From contig JAFQBD010000006.1 in the NCBI GenBank assembly GCA_017416795.1, forward strand, positions 1-64,000: a DNA stretch of 64,000 bases. The letters are read 5' to 3'. A program made the position numbers and the translations under genes. The notes under the pieces are model-generated. The model saw only the letters and a program-made list of their open reading frames with translations. It did not search any database and was not told the origin of the DNA. Origin of the DNA: Bacillota bacterium (GTDB lineage: Bacteria > Bacillota > Clostridia > Peptostreptococcales > Anaerovoracaceae). This document shows, piece by piece, positions 40,797 to 50,576 of this stretch. Position 1 is the stretch's first letter. Each line of letters opens with the position of its first letter.

Positions 40797-43700
40797 ATGC
40801 TTTCAAAGTTTAGCGTTAAGAAGCCGTTTACTATCTTAGTTGCAGTAGTGATAATACTTGTGTTCGGGGTCATTTCTTTTATTAAGATGACACCTGATTT
40901 ATTCCCAAGTATCAACACTCCGTTTGCTATAGTTATGACTACTTACCCGGGCGCCAGTCCTGAAGAAGCTGAAGTTGAGATAACTGAGCCTATGGAGCAG
41001 CAGCTCGCTACTCTGCCTAATATCAAAAATGTCACATCGATCTCAGGTGCCAACTATTCTATAGTTTCACTTGAATTCACAGATGATGTAAACATGGATG
41101 CCATATCCGTCGATATAAGGGATAAGATAGATCAGATAGAAGGGTATTTGCCTGAAATGGCAGGTACACCGCTTGTAATGAAGATAAACCTTGATATGGT
41201 GCCTGTTGTTACTGCTGCCATCGGTATGGAAGGCAAGTCAGTAGGAGAGGTATCTCAGTTCATGAAAGAAAACCTGGAGAATCCGCTGGAAGGTATAGAA
41301 GGTGTTGCTTCTATGTCTACCATGGGGCTCGTTACAGATAATATACAGGTAGTTCTTTCTCAGGATAAGATAGATGAGATAAATGATAAAGTCGCTGCAT
41401 CCATCAACGCACAGATGAATTCAGCGGAAAGCCAGATTAAGAGCGGTATAAATAAAGCTAATGATTCTAAGGACCAGGTATCTGACGGCAAAACTCAGAT
41501 CAAGGACGGATATAATTCCGGCTATGATCAGCTGATAGCTGCCAAAACCCAGATGGAGGAAAATAAAAAGAAGGCTGAAGAAGGGCTCGAAGCTTTGAAA
41601 CAGTTCGATCCTAAGTTGGAATCAAAAGAAGCCAAGGAGCTTGAAGCTGCCATAAAGGCATTAGATGATGGGATCAAAGAAATCGATAAGCAGATAGAAA
41701 ACCTGTCATTTACTTTAAGTACTCAATATTCTGATCTGAATGCTGCAGAAAGTACGATCACATCTACTGTAAATCAGCTTCAGCAAGCTCTGTCTGAAGT
41801 ACAAAGCTCAAAGGAAGCTGCACTGGCAAGTGCTGATATGACAGGTGTTCTGACAATGAACAACGTTTCGGCTATATTAAGTGCACAGAATTTCTCTATG
41901 CCTGCAGGATATGTTACTGACGGAGAAGCTGAGATCCTGGTAAGTGTAGGCGATAAGATAAAAGATAAAAATGAACTTGAAAACCTTATCCTCATGGATC
42001 TTGGGATAGACGGGATAGAACCGATAAGACTCAACGACATAGCTACTGTTACTTACAGCAATATGGCGGGCGATACTTACGCCAAGATAAACGGCAATAA
42101 CGGTGTACTGGTCAGCTTTACGAAGCAGTCAAGTTATGCTACTGCAGTAGTTTCGGATAATATCGCTGAGAAATTCGAGGCACTTGAATCTCAATATGAT
42201 GAATTGGAATTCACTATGCTCTCTGACCAGGGAGAATATATCCACATAGTTATAAATTCTGTTTTACAGAATCTGCTGCTGGGAGCTATATTTGCGATCC
42301 TTATATTATTCTTATTCTTAAGAGATATAAGGCCTACGGCGATAACTGCTATCAGCATTCCTGTAAGTGTGATCTTTGCAATAGTACTTATGTACTTCTC
42401 AGGCGTAACGCTCAACATGATATCCCTTTCAGGTCTGGCCATAGGTGTCGGAATGCTTGTGGATAACTCGATAGTTGTTATCGAGAATATTTACAGATTA
42501 AGATCTCTGGGTTACAGCAAGATACAGTCTGCTGTTTCGGGAGCGATCCAAGTTTCAGGTGCCATTACAGCATCTACATTGACTACGATCTGCGTATTCG
42601 TACCTATCGTTTTCGTCGATGGCATGACTAAGACATTGTTTGTCGACCTAGCTCTTACAGTAGCATATTCATTGCTTGCCAGCCTTATTATTGCGCTTAC
42701 CTTAGTTCCTGCTATGGCAAAAGGCTTGCTGAAAAAAGTGCCTGAAAAGGCTATGCTCAGCCAGGATGGCAAGTTTATAAAAAAATACAGAAGTATTACT
42801 GAATGGAGTTTAAATCATAAGAAAATTGTGGTCATCGGAGCTGTTGTGCTGCTCTTTGCATCAAGCGGGATAGCTCTAATGAGAGGATTTATATTCATGC
42901 CGTCTATGAGTACGCCTCAAGTTTCTGCAACTATTCAGATGCCTGAAGACAGTACTTTTGAAGAGACTACTGAAGTGACAGATATAATAGCTGATGAGGC
43001 GTCAAAAGTAGATGGAGTTGAAACTGTAGGTGCTATGATGTCCAGCAATATGATGAGCATGCTGGGAATGTCAGGTGGTGAGCAAGATACGACTTCCACG
43101 ATGCTGTATATAGTTCTCGATGAGAAAAAGGCAGAGAATGGCAAGCTGATAGCTAAGAAAATGGAGAAACTCGGTGAAAAGTACAACTGCGAGATCGTAA
43201 CATCGGCAGATATGGATATGTCTGCGATGATGGGAGGCGCAGGTGTAGTCATAAATCTTTACGGTGATGATCTTGACTCGCTAAGAGAAACAGGTGTTGC
43301 GATAGAACGTCAGCTCAACGATATGGGAGTATTTGAAGAAGTTTCCGATATCAATGAAGAAAGTACGGAAGAACTCAAGATAGTGGTAAATAAGAATCTT
43401 GCCATGAAGGAAGGTTTGACTGTAGCGCAAGTATTCCAGCAGGTTTCTGAAAAGCTCACTAAGGAATCAACATCAACAAGCTTAAAAGAAGAGGGTGCTT
43501 CTGTTGATGTAGTGATCGAAAACAGTTCATCGGGAATGACTAAAGATGAATTGGAAGATTTCAAACTTACCGTTACAAAGAAAGATGGCGGCAAGGAGTA
43601 TGTAAGCTTGACCTCTGTTGCAGATATTGAGACAGATGCGTCGCTCAACATGATAAACCATGACAACCAGAAAAGAGCTCTTCAGGTCACTGCTACATTG

Positions 43701-44357
43701 AAGGACGGAGAAAACATAACTCATGTAACTTCTGATGTGAAAAAGATGATCGAAGATAAGGAACTTGTTCCGGATGATGTAACGCTGGAATACGGCGGAG
43801 AAAATGAAGACATAATGGAAGCCATGAAGCAGATGCTGCTTATGCTCCTTGTTGGATTCATCCTGGTTTATCTTATCATGGTAGCGCAGTTCCAGTCACT
43901 CAGATCGCCGTTCATCATCATATTCTCCATACCGCTGGCATTTACGGGAGGTATGTTGGCACTCATAATATGCGGAATGGAAGTAAGCGTGATCGCTATG
44001 ATGGGATTCGTGATGCTGATGGGTATCGTAGTAAATAATGCCATCGTATTGGTTGACTGTATAAACAGATTCAGGCTTGAAGGTATGGCCATGGATGAAG
44101 CCATCATTACAGCAGGAGCTGTCAGAATGCGTCCTGTACTTATGACGGCTACAACGACTATACTCGGCCTCATACCACTTGCAATAGGTATCGGTACAGG
44201 CGCCGAAATGGTTCAGCCTGTAGCTATTGTCAGCATCGGCGGACTGCTTTATGCCACTATAACTACATTGGTAGTTATACCGATAATGTATAAGATTTTC
44301 GCCAATAAACACATGGAGAAAATAAAAGAAGAAGAACTTGAAATCATAACGGTATGA
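40797..44357 (+). CDS. RND efflux transporter with inserted coiled coil
   Basis: An 1186-residue proton- or sodium-driven exporter of the RND (AcrB/SwrC-like) superfamily. Two six-helix halves are visible; the TM4 charge-relay region GVGMLVDNSIVVIEN keeps the first Asp but has Asn for the second. The first outer loop is interrupted between QDKIDEIND (near residue 187) and LTMNNVSAILSAQNFSMPAG (near 350) by about 150 residues of Lys/Glu/Ala/Gln-rich coiled coil absent from AcrB, accounting for the extra length. No fusion-protein partner is encoded nearby. Substrate is unknown. AGGAGG precedes ATG 40797. Its 3' end carries a promoter for the following tRNA. Confidence 0.9.
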   Translation: MLSKFSVKKPFTILVAVVIILVFGVISFIKMTPDLFPSINTPFAIVMTTYPGASPEEAEVEITEPMEQQLATLPNIKNVTSISGANYSIVSLEFTDDVNMDAISVDIRDKIDQIEGYLPEMAGTPLVMKINLDMVPVVTAAIGMEGKSVGEVSQFMKENLENPLEGIEGVASMSTMGLVTDNIQVVLSQDKIDEINDKVAASINAQMNSAESQIKSGINKANDSKDQVSDGKTQIKDGYNSGYDQLIAAKTQMEENKKKAEEGLEALKQFDPKLESKEAKELEAAIKALDDGIKEIDKQIENLSFTLSTQYSDLNAAESTITSTVNQLQQALSEVQSSKEAALASADMTGVLTMNNVSAILSAQNFSMPAGYVTDGEAEILVSVGDKIKDKNELENLILMDLGIDGIEPIRLNDIATVTYSNMAGDTYAKINGNNGVLVSFTKQSSYATAVVSDNIAEKFEALESQYDELEFTMLSDQGEYIHIVINSVLQNLLLGAIFAILILFLFLRDIRPTAITAISIPVSVIFAIVLMYFSGVTLNMISLSGLAIGVGMLVDNSIVVIENIYRLRSLGYSKIQSAVSGAIQVSGAITASTLTTICVFVPIVFVDGMTKTLFVDLALTVAYSLLASLIIALTLVPAMAKGLLKKVPEKAMLSQDGKFIKKYRSITEWSLNHKKIVVIGAVVLLFASSGIALMRGFIFMPSMSTPQVSATIQMPEDSTFEETTEVTDIIADEASKVDGVETVGAMMSSNMMSMLGMSGGEQDTTSTMLYIVLDEKKAENGKLIAKKMEKLGEKYNCEIVTSADMDMSAMMGGAGVVINLYGDDLDSLRETGVAIERQLNDMGVFEEVSDINEESTEELKIVVNKNLAMKEGLTVAQVFQQVSEKLTKESTSTSLKEEGASVDVVIENSSSGMTKDELEDFKLTVTKKDGGKEYVSLTSVADIETDASLNMINHDNQKRALQVTATLKDGENITHVTSDVKKMIEDKELVPDDVTLEYGGENEDIMEAMKQMLLMLLVGFILVYLIMVAQFQSLRSPFIIIFSIPLAFTGGMLALIICGMEVSVIAMMGFVMLMGIVVNNAIVLVDCINRFRLEGMAMDEAIITAGAVRMRPVLMTATTTILGLIPLAIGIGTGAEMVQPVAIVSIGGLLYATITTLVVIPIMYKIFANKHMEKIKEEELEIITV

Positions 44358-44366
44358 TGATATAAT
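44338..44366 (+). promoter_or_regulatory. tRNA-Leu(CAA) promoter inside the RND gene end
   Basis: TTGAAA (44338-44343) and TATAAT (44361-44366) are spaced by 17 bp and overlap the last codons of the RND gene, 12 bp before the tRNA. Confidence 0.75.
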
Positions 44367-44377
44367 TGTACCGTTAC

Positions 44378-44464
44378 GCCGGCGTGATGGAATTGGCAGA
44401 CGTGCGGGACTCAAAATCCCGTGGTGGCAACACCGTATGGGTTCGACCCCCATCGCCGGCACCA
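44378..44464 (+). tRNA. tRNA-Leu (anticodon CAA)
   Basis: An 87-nt class II tRNA with encoded CCA. Acceptor stem GCCGGCG/CGCCGGC, anticodon stem CGGGA/TCCCG with loop CTCAAAA, long variable arm GTGGTGGCAACACCGT. It reads UUG codons. Confidence 0.93.
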
Positions 44465-44523
44465 TTTTAATAATCAAAGAAGCTAAAACAACAACAATTT
44501 TACTCGAATAGGAGGAGTAGTAA

Positions 44524-44964
44524 ATGGGCGGACAGTTATCAATGATTTTACCTTTAATTATTCTGTTATTAGTAATGTACTTCTTACTGATCAGACCTCA
44601 GAAGAAGAGAGAAAAAGAAGTAAACGCTATGAGAAGCGGAGTACAGGTAGGAGATGAAATCATCACTATCGGCGGAATCTGCGGTAAGATCGTTAAGACT
44701 AAGGAAGAATCACTGGTTATCCAGGTGGGAGCAGACAAAGTTAAGTTTGAAATCATGAGATGGGCAGTTTCAAAGGTTGTAGAAGAAGGTAAGAGACCTG
44801 CTAACGGCAAGCCTGATTATGATGCTGAAGATGAAGAAGTTGAAGTAAAGAAGGCTAAGCCTAAGAGAATGAAGAAGGCTGCTCCTGTTGAAGAACCTGT
44901 TGTAGAAGAAGTTGCTGAAGAAGCTGCAGTAGTTGAAGAGGCTGCAGAAGCTGAAGAAAAATAA
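44524..44964 (+). CDS. yajC: Preprotein translocase subunit YajC
   Basis: A 146-residue accessory of the SecYEG-SecDF translocon. Residues 1-25 form a single membrane helix, MILPLIILLLVMYFLLIRPQ, followed by the soluble domain with GDEIITIGGICGKIV. The C-terminal tail (about 100-146) is an acidic Glu/Val/Ala repeat with some Lys and is longer than in typical YajC (about 90-110), perhaps a low-complexity extension. AGGAGGAG precedes ATG 44524. It is followed by a terminator, so it is largely separate from secDF, although the order yajC-TIGR04086-secDF is conserved. Confidence 0.93.
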   Translation: MGGQLSMILPLIILLLVMYFLLIRPQKKREKEVNAMRSGVQVGDEIITIGGICGKIVKTKEESLVIQVGADKVKFEIMRWAVSKVVEEGKRPANGKPDYDAEDEEVEVKKAKPKRMKKAAPVEEPVVEEVAEEAAVVEEAAEAEEK

Positions 44965-44982
44965 GAATACTTATTGATATCG

Positions 44983-45010
44983 AAGAGATGGGAAACCATC
45001 TCTTTTTTTA
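44983..45010 (+). terminator. yajC terminator
   Basis: AAGAGATGG and CCATCTCTT form a 9-bp stem with a GAAA tetraloop and a run of seven T residues. Confidence 0.9.
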
Positions 45011-45075
45011 TCTTATTAAACCTGCTGTTATATATGCCATGGCAGAAAATATAATATAACGGAGGTGATAAAACT

Positions 45076-45447
45076 ATGATGGTAATAAAAAGAACAATAA
45101 AAATACAGATACTGGGACTTATTGCATTCACTCTTTTAAGTGTGATATCTGCACTTATTTTTATGTTCACTCCTTTAAAGGAAGCGTGGTATCATGCCGC
45201 GATAATAGCAGCAATGACATTATCTTGCATATTTGTCGGGATACTTGAAGGCAACGCTGTAGGCAGGAGGGGATTGTTAAGCGGCATTGCAGCTTCGATC
45301 TTGTTGATATTCTTGATTTTAGTCATTGTTAATTTGGTATTTGGCAGTGGATTTAAGCCTGAAAATAATGATATTTTCTTAACGATTCCTTTGATAGCGG
45401 GAGGTATCGGCGGAGTGGTCGGAACTAATATGGATAAATCCTCATAA
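45076..45447 (+). CDS. TIGR04086-type small membrane protein
   Basis: A 123-residue protein with four hydrophobic helices, which I place in the TIGR04086 family by sequence pattern and its position between yajC and secDF in Firmicutes. Typical segments are LLSVISALIFMFTPL and GLLSGIAASILLIFLILVIV. No molecular function is established. GGAGGTG lies 8 bases before ATG 45076. The six-cysteine SCIFF peptide gene that often accompanies this family was looked for in the 120 bp before secDF and is not there. Confidence 0.75.
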   Translation: MMVIKRTIKIQILGLIAFTLLSVISALIFMFTPLKEAWYHAAIIAAMTLSCIFVGILEGNAVGRRGLLSGIAASILLIFLILVIVNLVFGSGFKPENNDIFLTIPLIAGGIGGVVGTNMDKSS

Positions 45448-45568
45448 ATCACCAAAAATCAATGGATTTGCCCTTGTTTAAGAGCCCGAAAAGTTGTAAA
45501 ATGTTATAGTATGATTAAATGGATTTTTTATTGCCTAATTTCATATAGTTCTAACTTGGAGGGTTCAT

Positions 45569-47821
45569 ATGAATCATAATTTAAAGAAAGTATTAGCAGT
45601 ATTAGTTGTAATCATTATCGCCGTTGGCTGGTATCTGACTATTTTTGGTGCAGGTCCGCTTGCGCCTATCAAAGACAGGATGAAACTTGGTCTTGATATC
45701 AAGGGCGGTGTTTATGTTGTTATGGAAGCGAAGACCGATCTTGAGGGGGACGAGCTTCGTGATGCTATGGAGCAGACTCAGGCTGTCATCGAAGAGAGAG
45801 TAAACCAGATGGGTCTTGCTGAACCGGTAGTTACTATCGAAGGCGAAAAGAGAATAAGAGTAGAACTTCCGGGAGCTGAAGATGCTCAGGAAGCTATCAA
45901 TCAAATCGGTACTACAGCGCAGCTTCAGTTCGCATTGGCTGACGGAACTATAGTACTAGACGGAAGCAATGTCAAAAACGCTGAGGCGGCTATGGATAAT
46001 GAGTCAGCGGGTTATGCTGTAGATCTGCAGTTTGACGGAGATGGAGCTGATCTCTTCCATGAAGCTACAGCTACTGCTTACAGCGGTTCAGTCACATCAG
46101 CTATCGAAGGTGTGGATAACAGAGCTATAATGATCATCCTCGACGGACAGATCATATCTGCACCTGTAGTAAACGAACCTATCAGCGGTGGCAGATGTAC
46201 TATTTCAGGAAGCTTCACACAGGAAGAAGCGACTAATCTGGCAGCACTGATCGAAGGCGGTGCACTTCCTCTGGAATTGGAAGAAATCAATTCATCAGTT
46301 CAGTCAGCGAAGATAGGGTATAACGCTCTTGAAATGAGCGTATATGCAGGTATCATCGGTCTCGTACTCGTGATCCTGCTCATGGTAATTGCATACAGAG
46401 GTCTTGGTGTTATTGCTAGTGTAGCATTGTTATTCTATGTACTTATCGTTATCAACATCATGGGATTCGCAGGAAGCGTTCTCACGCTTCCGGGAATAGC
46501 AGGCTTCATACTTTCAGTAGGTATGGCTGTAGATGCTAACGTAGTTATATTCTCAAGGATCAGAGAAGAAATCACTGCGGGCAAGACAGTACGAGTAGCA
46601 TCACAGCAAGGTTTCAAGCGAGCTATGAGTACAGTAATCGACTCTCAGGTAACTACTTTGATAGCCGCTGTCATCCTCTATGAGATCGGTACAAGTGCCG
46701 TTAAGGGATTCGCATGGACATTCATGATAGGTATCGTTGTCAGCATCTTTACTGCCGTTGCAGTTACTCAGCTTTATGTGAACCTCTTTGCTAACAGCAG
46801 AAAACATGCTAAGAAATCTTTCTTTGGAATCAAGAAGGACGGCAAAGCTTCTTTCCAGTTTGAAAATGAAATCCACTTCATGAAGCATAGAAAAGTATTT
46901 TATATCATTTCTATTGCGATACTCGTTATAGGTCTGGCATTCGGTGTAGTAAGAGGTCTTAACTACGGTATCGATTTCACAGGCGGTACCATGATCCAGA
47001 TGGATATGGGTGAAAAAGTTGATATTGCTGATGTTAAGAAGGCGTTGAAAGAATACAAACTCGACCCTGAAATCATTTACTCAGGTGCTGATAATGAACA
47101 GATAGTGATCAGAACGATCAAGGCACTCGATAGTAATGAGAGACATGAAATAGTCCATACTATAAACCATGAGTTCGGAACTACAGATGAAGATGTAGTT
47201 GCGGAAGAATTGTTCGGACCTTCAGTAGGTAAGGAACTCAGAAATAATGCGATATTGGCAATTATAATTGCATCAATATGTATGCTCGTATATATAAGAT
47301 TCAGATTCTCACAGTGGAAGTTCGGCGGTGCAGCACTTCTGGGCGTACTTCATGACGTACTGATCGTTATATCATTCTATGCGATCTTCAATATCACTGT
47401 AAACAATCCGTTCATTGCAGGTATCCTGACTGTAGTCGGATATTCCATAAATGACACTATCGTAATATTTGACAGAATACGTGAAAACATCAAGTATATG
47501 AGAAAGGGAAATACTGAAGAGATGATCGATACAAGTATCACACAGACTCTTGGCAGATCATTGATGACATCAGTTACTACTCTGATCGTAATGGTTCCTC
47601 TTCTCATCATGGCAGGAGATGCTATAAGAGAATTCGTACTGCCGCTGATGGTCGGTATCATTGCCGGAGCATATTCATCTATCTGTGTATGTTCTCCTCT
47701 GTACTTTGAATTCAGCAAGCACAGCAATCTGTCAAAGTATGAAAAGCAGCAGAGGAAACATAAGAAAAAGAATCCTTATCAGGGTATAAAAAAAGAAAAG
47801 AAAGACAAAGACAATAAATAG
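45569..47821 (+). CDS. secDF: Protein translocase SecDF fusion
   Basis: A 750-residue fusion of SecD (residues 1 to about 420) and SecF (about 435-750), twelve helices in all, with the first periplasmic domain at about 40-240. Typical SecD parts: LGLDIKGGVYVVMEA and SVGMAVDANVVIFSRIREE; SecF parts: GLNYGIDFTGGTMIQMDM and GYSINDTIVIFDRIREN. It uses the proton or sodium gradient to finish protein export. The fused form is common in Firmicutes. A strong GGAGGG precedes ATG 45569. The relA gene follows 40 nt later. Confidence 0.95.
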   Translation: MNHNLKKVLAVLVVIIIAVGWYLTIFGAGPLAPIKDRMKLGLDIKGGVYVVMEAKTDLEGDELRDAMEQTQAVIEERVNQMGLAEPVVTIEGEKRIRVELPGAEDAQEAINQIGTTAQLQFALADGTIVLDGSNVKNAEAAMDNESAGYAVDLQFDGDGADLFHEATATAYSGSVTSAIEGVDNRAIMIILDGQIISAPVVNEPISGGRCTISGSFTQEEATNLAALIEGGALPLELEEINSSVQSAKIGYNALEMSVYAGIIGLVLVILLMVIAYRGLGVIASVALLFYVLIVINIMGFAGSVLTLPGIAGFILSVGMAVDANVVIFSRIREEITAGKTVRVASQQGFKRAMSTVIDSQVTTLIAAVILYEIGTSAVKGFAWTFMIGIVVSIFTAVAVTQLYVNLFANSRKHAKKSFFGIKKDGKASFQFENEIHFMKHRKVFYIISIAILVIGLAFGVVRGLNYGIDFTGGTMIQMDMGEKVDIADVKKALKEYKLDPEIIYSGADNEQIVIRTIKALDSNERHEIVHTINHEFGTTDEDVVAEELFGPSVGKELRNNAILAIIIASICMLVYIRFRFSQWKFGGAALLGVLHDVLIVISFYAIFNITVNNPFIAGILTVVGYSINDTIVIFDRIRENIKYMRKGNTEEMIDTSITQTLGRSLMTSVTTLIVMVPLLIMAGDAIREFVLPLMVGIIAGAYSSICVCSPLYFEFSKHSNLSKYEKQQRKHKKKNPYQGIKKEKKDKDNK

Positions 47822-47861
47822 TAAATCAAACCAACTTTAGACGAAGGACGAACTATACGTT

Positions 47862-50066
47862 ATGAAGAAAAAAAGTGAGTTTTTAAATTCAATACTGGAA
47901 ATCAATCCTAATTATGATATAGAGCTCATAGGCAAGGCATATGATATTGCCGCTGAAATGCACAGGAATCAGCTCAGAAAATCAGGGGAGCCGTATTTGA
48001 TACATCCCCTGAATGTAGCTGAAATACTGGCTGATCTTGGCATGGATGAAGAAACTATCGTAGCCGGTATACTTCATGACGTGGTTGAAGATACCCCGTA
48101 TACCAACGAGGAATTAAGAAACGATTTCGGTGCGGAAGTAGAACTTCTTGTAGACGGTGTTACAAAACTGGGCTCCCTTAAATTCGAGAGTAAAGAAGAA
48201 CGTCAGGCAGAAAACCTGAGAAAAATGTTTCTTGCAATGTCAAAGGACATAAGAGTACTGATAATCAAATTATCAGACAGACTTCACAATTTGAGGACTA
48301 TAAACTATATGTCTCATGACAAGATCATAGAAAAGTGCAGAGAAACACTTGATATCTATGCTCCATTGGCAGCAAGACTTGGTATCTATGCAATGAAGAT
48401 GGAACTGGAAGACATCGCACTGAAGTTTCTGGAGCCTGAAGCTTACTATGATCTTGCCGAGCAAGTAAGCGAAAGAAAAGGACAGAGAGAGGATGCTATA
48501 AACCATGTAGTTGAGCAGATAGAAGGCACCCTCAAAGAGATAGATATCAAACATGAGATCTACGGCAGATCGAAACATTTTTACAGCATCTATAAGAAGA
48601 TGAAGTATCAGCATAAGAATATCGATGAAATATTCGATCTTATGGCTGTCAGGATCATCGTTGAATCTGTAAGAGACTGTTACGCAGTTTTAGGCCTCGT
48701 TCATACTTTGTGGAAGCCTATACCGGGCAGATTCAAGGATTATATAGCTATGCCGAAGCCCAACATGTATCAGTCGCTTCATACGACAGTAATAGGTGAC
48801 AGCGGTAAGCCGTTTGAGATCCAGATCAGAACGTATGAAATGCACAGGATCGCAGAATATGGTATCGCTGCGCATTGGAAATACAAGGAAGGCATTACTG
48901 CAGATAAAGAAGAAGTGAAGCTTTCCTGGCTCAGACAAGCACTTGAATGGCAAAAAGATGTTAAAGATCCTAAGGAATTCATGGAATCTCTCAAGATGGA
49001 TCTTTTCTCAAGCCAGGTATTCGTATTTACGCCTCAGGGAGATGTTATCGAACTTCCTGCAGGAGCAACACCGCTGGATTTCGCATTCAAGATCCACTCT
49101 GATGTAGGATGCAAGTGCGTAGGCGCTAAGGTCAACGGCAAGATGGTCACTATAGACCATACCCTTGAAAACGGTAACATCATCGAGATCGTTACTTCGC
49201 CTAATGCAGCAGGTCCAAGCATCGACTGGCTGAAGATCGCCAAGAGCAGTTCTGCCAGAAATAAGATAAGACAGTGGCTCAAGAAAGAAAACAAGACTGA
49301 TACTATCGACAAGGGTAAGGATCAGATCGACAGATATATCCGTAAAAAAGGATACGACCCTCGAGTTTTACTGAAAAATAATTATGTTAACAAAGCGGTC
49401 AAGGAGATGGGCTTCAAGAATAGTGATGAGCTTTACAACCAGCTCAGCTACGGAGGTACCATCCAGACCAAGCTTGTAAATCTGCTTCTCAGCTATGATG
49501 CCGATGCGAAGGCAGCGGTGGAAGCAGAAAAAGAAAGAAGTCTTCTTGATAATCTCAATGAAATAAGCGAGAAGGCACAAAAGAGAAATCAACAGAAGAA
49601 AAAACAGGAAGATAATTCGGGTGTTATAGTTGAAGGTCTCGACAATCTGATGATAAGGATGTCAGGATGCTGTAATCCTGTACCTGGAGATGAGATCATA
49701 GGGTTCATCACTAAAGGACGAGGCATATCAGTACATCGTAAAGATTGCGACAACCTTAAGAATCTTCCTGAAAAAGATAAGGGCAGATGTATAGCGGTAT
49801 CTTGGGATCCTGAATTGTTGGACAAGTCATTCAATGCTGAGATCACATTGACGGCAAAGGATCAGAAGGGCCTGTTTTCTAACATATCAAAAGTATGTGA
49901 AGACATGGATGTGAACATCCTCGGCCTCAATGCCAGAGCTGATAAGAATGAAAATGTCAATATTACTCTGACACTTTCCATAAAGGACAGATCTCAGATC
50001 GAAAAGATGTGCAGATCATTCAAGAGTATACCGGGGATCCTGGAGGCATACAGAAGCAGAGCTTAA
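47862..50066 (+). CDS. relA: Bifunctional (p)ppGpp synthetase/hydrolase
   Basis: A 734-residue Rel enzyme that makes and breaks the stringent-response alarmone ppGpp. HD hydrolase region with AGILHDVVEDTPY (about residue 60-75), synthetase domain with RLHNLRTINYM and GRFKDYIAMPKPN, TGS domain starting FTPQGDVIELPAGATPLDFA, and a C-terminal zinc-finger/ACT part (the CCNPVPGDEIIGF motif and the ACT after about 655). Both activities should be present, since HD and synthetase motifs are intact. AAGGACG precedes ATG 47862. It heads a likely operon with dtd, an MBL hydrolase, hemZ, hisS and aspS. Confidence 0.97.
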   Translation: MKKKSEFLNSILEINPNYDIELIGKAYDIAAEMHRNQLRKSGEPYLIHPLNVAEILADLGMDEETIVAGILHDVVEDTPYTNEELRNDFGAEVELLVDGVTKLGSLKFESKEERQAENLRKMFLAMSKDIRVLIIKLSDRLHNLRTINYMSHDKIIEKCRETLDIYAPLAARLGIYAMKMELEDIALKFLEPEAYYDLAEQVSERKGQREDAINHVVEQIEGTLKEIDIKHEIYGRSKHFYSIYKKMKYQHKNIDEIFDLMAVRIIVESVRDCYAVLGLVHTLWKPIPGRFKDYIAMPKPNMYQSLHTTVIGDSGKPFEIQIRTYEMHRIAEYGIAAHWKYKEGITADKEEVKLSWLRQALEWQKDVKDPKEFMESLKMDLFSSQVFVFTPQGDVIELPAGATPLDFAFKIHSDVGCKCVGAKVNGKMVTIDHTLENGNIIEIVTSPNAAGPSIDWLKIAKSSSARNKIRQWLKKENKTDTIDKGKDQIDRYIRKKGYDPRVLLKNNYVNKAVKEMGFKNSDELYNQLSYGGTIQTKLVNLLLSYDADAKAAVEAEKERSLLDNLNEISEKAQKRNQQKKKQEDNSGVIVEGLDNLMIRMSGCCNPVPGDEIIGFITKGRGISVHRKDCDNLKNLPEKDKGRCIAVSWDPELLDKSFNAEITLTAKDQKGLFSNISKVCEDMDVNILGLNARADKNENVNITLTLSIKDRSQIEKMCRSFKSIPGILEAYRSRA

Positions 50067-50099
50067 GAACAAAGAATACCACATAAAAGAGGCAGCTAT

Positions 50100-50549
50100 A
50101 TGAGAGCAGTAGTACAGAGAGTTAAGAAAAGCAGCGTAACAGTATATGATAAGATCACCGGTAAGATAGGACAAGGCCTTATGGTCTTGATAGGTGTAGA
50201 AGACGGTGACAGCGAAAAAGATGCCGATTATATCGCCGATAAAGTTTGCAGTCTCAGGATATTCGAAGACGAGCAGGGAAAGATGAATCTGAGCGTAGAG
50301 GATATAGGCGGTGAAGTACTGGCAGTATCTCAATTCACACTGCTTGCAGATGCCAGAAAAGGCAGAAGACCAAGCTTTACTAAAGCCGCTGCACCTGATG
50401 AAGCTAATGCTCTTTACAGAAAAGTTATCGATAAGATCGAATCAAGAAACATCAATGTCGAAGAAGGTGTGTTCCAGGCTGAAATGATGGTGGAAATACA
50501 CAATGACGGTCCTGTTACAATATTACTCGACAGCAACAAGATGTTTTGA
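50100..50549 (+). CDS. dtd: D-aminoacyl-tRNA deacylase
   Basis: A 149-residue proofreading enzyme that removes D-amino acids from tRNA. Seen: [17 protein letters not shown] at the start, the [17 protein letters not shown] active-site motif and the C-terminal [11 protein letters not shown] (the gly-cis-pro region). Length is normal. It follows relA by 33 nt, the usual Firmicutes order. Ribosome site AGAGGCAGC is moderate. Confidence 0.95.
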   Translation: MRAVVQRVKKSSVTVYDKITGKIGQGLMVLIGVEDGDSEKDADYIADKVCSLRIFEDEQGKMNLSVEDIGGEVLAVSQFTLLADARKGRRPSFTKAAAPDEANALYRKVIDKIESRNINVEEGVFQAEMMVEIHNDGPVTILLDSNKMF

Positions 50550-50576
50550 TTATAAATTCATTAAGGAGAATGACTT

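Noticed and set aside
43896..44477. 193-codon minus-strand frame over the RND end and tRNA-Leu
   Set aside because: It spans the tRNA, which is decisive, and is antisense to conserved transporter helices.
45448..45568. SCIFF (six-cysteine peptide) gene expected near the TIGR04086-type gene
   Set aside because: The gap before secDF holds no Cys-rich small frame, so no SCIFF peptide system is claimed.
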